A stretch of 15,734 nt of DNA from assembly GCA_002317475.1 (NCBI GenBank), contig DCIS01000168.1, forward strand, positions 1-15,734. Direction: 5' to 3'. A model generated the notes under the pieces. It was not told the DNA's origin. It ran no database searches and was given only the letters and a program-made list of their open reading frames with translations. Source of the stretch: Prevotellaceae bacterium UBA1720. GTDB taxonomy: Bacteria > Bacteroidota > Bacteroidia > Bacteroidales > Bacteroidaceae. The position numbers and the translations under genes are program-made. Positions 14,491-15,734 of this stretch are shown piece after piece; the first letter of the stretch is position 1; each line of letters starts with the position of its first letter.

Positions 14491-15489
14491 TTAGTTTGGG
14501 GTGGTTGGGGTATCCGTCTGCCTTGCAAAGATGTTGGCCAGGATTGTTCCTGAGATACTATGCCATGCACAGGAAATAGCACATGGAACGACAGCCATGG
14601 GATTGGTAGCCACGAAAAACGTCATAGCCAGATTGGTACCAAGACCTGCATTCTGCATGCCTACTTCAATACTGATAGTGCGCTTCTTGGCCCTTGAAAA
14701 ATGGAAAAGGGTGCCTACACTATAACCCAGTACATAGCCTATCGTATTGTGACAGAACACCATAGCAAAAGTGAGCAGGAAGAGTACAAGGCCATTCTTC
14801 ACGAGTGGATCATGAACAGTAGTCACCACTCCGCCCACAATGCATGCCAGACATGTGACACTGAGACCAGGCATACAACCTTGTATCTGCTTGAACACTT
14901 TCTTGTGTCCCAACCATAGGTTCAGGAAGAAACCAATAGCGATAGGGATAATGGTGACAATCAAGATCTGCTGAAACATACCAATGGCATTAACCTCTAC
15001 CTTTGCTCCGGCCAGCCAAAGCACGAGTAGTGGAGTCATAACGGGAGCCAAGAGTGTGGAGGCACAGGTCATACCCACAGAATAGGCAACATCACCCTTG
15101 CACAGGAAGGACATGATATTGCTGCTTACACCTCCAGGACAGCATCCCACCAGTACAATACCGATGGTCATGGCTGTGCTGTAAGGCGCCAAGGCTGGTA
15201 TCTGCGAAAAGAGCCATGAAAGACTGAAAGCCACAAGGGGCATGATGGTGAACTGGGCCAAGGTGCCTATGAGAATGTCAAAAGGGCGTTTAGCCAGGAG
15301 TTTGAAGTCTTCAGGCGTGAGGGTCAAGCCCATCGTGAGCATGATGATACCCAGTATGGTGGTTTGCATATTGCCCTTTACCCAGACAAAGAGTTCGGGG
15401 AAGAAGAAAGTCACCACTGCCGTCAGGATGACAAACAAGCTGGCCTTTCCACTCAGCACATCGCTAATCTTTTTTAATATCTCAAGCAT
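14491..15489 (-). CDS. BASS-family (bile acid:sodium symporter) transporter
   Basis: This family moves organic anions with sodium across the inner membrane; substrates include bile acids, pantothenate and keto acids, and none can be assigned here. I start it at 15489, giving 332 residues, because the longer frame from 15528 would begin before the predicted transcript start near 15505. About ten hydrophobic segments cover the protein. Family hallmarks are MGLTLTPEDF (53-62), the first crossover GCCPGGVSSN (115-124) and the second crossover EVGMQNAGL (275-283), whose glutamate, glutamine and asparagine belong to the sodium sites. The gene has its own promoter and precedes queC on the same strand, with a separate promoter between. 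A link to queuosine salvage is not supported by the sequence. Confidence 0.9.
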   Translation of the reverse strand: MLEILKKISDVLSGKASLFVILTAVVTFFFPELFVWVKGNMQTTILGIIMLTMGLTLTPEDFKLLAKRPFDILIGTLAQFTIMPLVAFSLSWLFSQIPALAPYSTAMTIGIVLVGCCPGGVSSNIMSFLCKGDVAYSVGMTCASTLLAPVMTPLLVLWLAGAKVEVNAIGMFQQILIVTIIPIAIGFFLNLWLGHKKVFKQIQGCMPGLSVTCLACIVGGVVTTVHDPLVKNGLVLFLLTFAMVFCHNTIGYVLGYSVGTLFHFSRAKKRTISIEVGMQNAGLGTNLAMTFFVATNPMAVVPCAISCAWHSISGTILANIFARQTDTPTTPN

Positions 15490-15510
15490 AGTCTTTTTCC
15501 AAATTTCGCC

Positions 15511-15539
15511 CAAAGGTACAAAAAACACCCGAGAAACAA
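15511..15539 (-). promoter_or_regulatory. promoter of the BASS-family gene
   Basis: On the minus strand TTG (15539-15537) and TACCTTTG (15518-15511) are separated by 18 bp, close to the consensus. The -33 bases are part of the 3' arm of the upstream terminator hairpin, so the two signals overlap. Confidence 0.65.
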
Positions 15540-15571
15540 GAAGAAATCAACCTCAATTCTTGTTTCCCGGG
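15520..15571 (-). terminator. intrinsic terminator of the partial gene at the right edge
   Basis: On the minus strand a 15-bp stem (15571-15557 with 15542-15528) is fully paired, with one G-U, around a 14-nt loop. TG and six T residues (15525-15520) follow. On the plus strand the G-U becomes a mismatch, so the minus strand is the one served. Confidence 0.85.
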
Positions 15572-15605
15572 CGAAATTACTTCACGGACTTATGCTTTCC
15601 TTGTC

Positions 15606-15734
15606 TTAGCCTTCCTGCAGTTCCTTGATCTGTGCCAACATCTCGTCAGCCTGACGTATTGAGGGACGGTAGAACTTCATCACGCCAATCATGCCACCAA
15701 TAAATGCTCCGACAAGCATGGAGATGATCACGAA
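15606..15734 (-). CDS. 3' end of a small or membrane-anchored protein (partial, hypothetical)
   Basis: The last 42 residues of a minus-strand frame are visible; the 5' end lies beyond the window. They show a glycine-rich hydrophobic stretch (FVIISMLVGAFIGGMIGV) followed by a short polar helix, FYRPSIRQADEMLAQIKELQ, and a final EG. This suggests a membrane anchor with a glycine-zipper-like segment and a short soluble end. An internal ATG could give a tiny protein, but nothing favours it. The TAA stop at 15606 is followed after 35 bases by a strong terminator on the same strand, which supports the frame being real. The family cannot be named. Confidence 0.6.
   Translation of the reverse strand, partial: FVIISMLVGAFIGGMIGVMKFYRPSIRQADEMLAQIKELQEG

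Noticed and set aside
15490..15528. Upstream start for the BASS gene at 15528
   Set aside because: That ATG lies upstream of the predicted -7 element, which points to the ATG at 15489.

Overview
The window looks like chromosomal DNA of a Bacteroidota bacterium, most likely Bacteroidales and probably Prevotella-like. The signs are promoters of the TTTG-N18-20-TAnnTTTG type, start codons mostly without a Shine-Dalgarno sequence in A-rich leaders, two DUF4369-type envelope proteins, and protein sequences of Bacteroidales character. The genus is inference. No transposase, integrase, phage gene, CRISPR array, rRNA or tRNA was seen, so this is core-genome DNA and not a mobile island.

Layout: a 413-base non-coding left end carries a nested hairpin and a regular array of 11-bp units, then glutaminase glsA (+). 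A periplasmic thioredoxin-fold protein (-) separates it from glutamate dehydrogenase gdhA (+). A membrane hybrid histidine kinase (-) converges on gdhA. A small basic ORF (+) and dapA (-) form the next convergent pair. A leftward cluster then runs ftsB/divIC-like, a small membrane protein, a DUF4369 lipoprotein and NAD+-dependent DNA ligase ligA. dnaX (+) diverges from this cluster, and its 3' end overlaps the end of the leftward queC-queF operon. A BASS-family transporter (-) and the 3' end of an unidentified membrane protein (-) close the window.

Functional themes are glutamine/glutamate nitrogen metabolism (glsA, gdhA), lysine and peptidoglycan precursor synthesis (dapA), replication and division (dnaX, ligA, ftsB-like), envelope redox or stress (two DUF4369 proteins, hybrid kinase), and queuosine precursor synthesis (queC, queF).

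The most interesting signals are regulatory. The queC leader can fold into what looks like a class I preQ1 riboswitch: a short P1 stem, a loop with the expected U, G and C, an A-rich tail, and a 4-bp pseudoknot just before the start codon. The ligA leader holds seven 7-bp repeats and follows a strong terminator whose loop contains the upstream gene's stop codon. The glsA upstream region has nine TACG cores spaced exactly 11 bp apart. A terminator hairpin and the promoter of the BASS gene share bases. Three annotated starts (ligA, dnaX, BASS) are placed downstream of the longest possible ORF, for reasons given in each entry.
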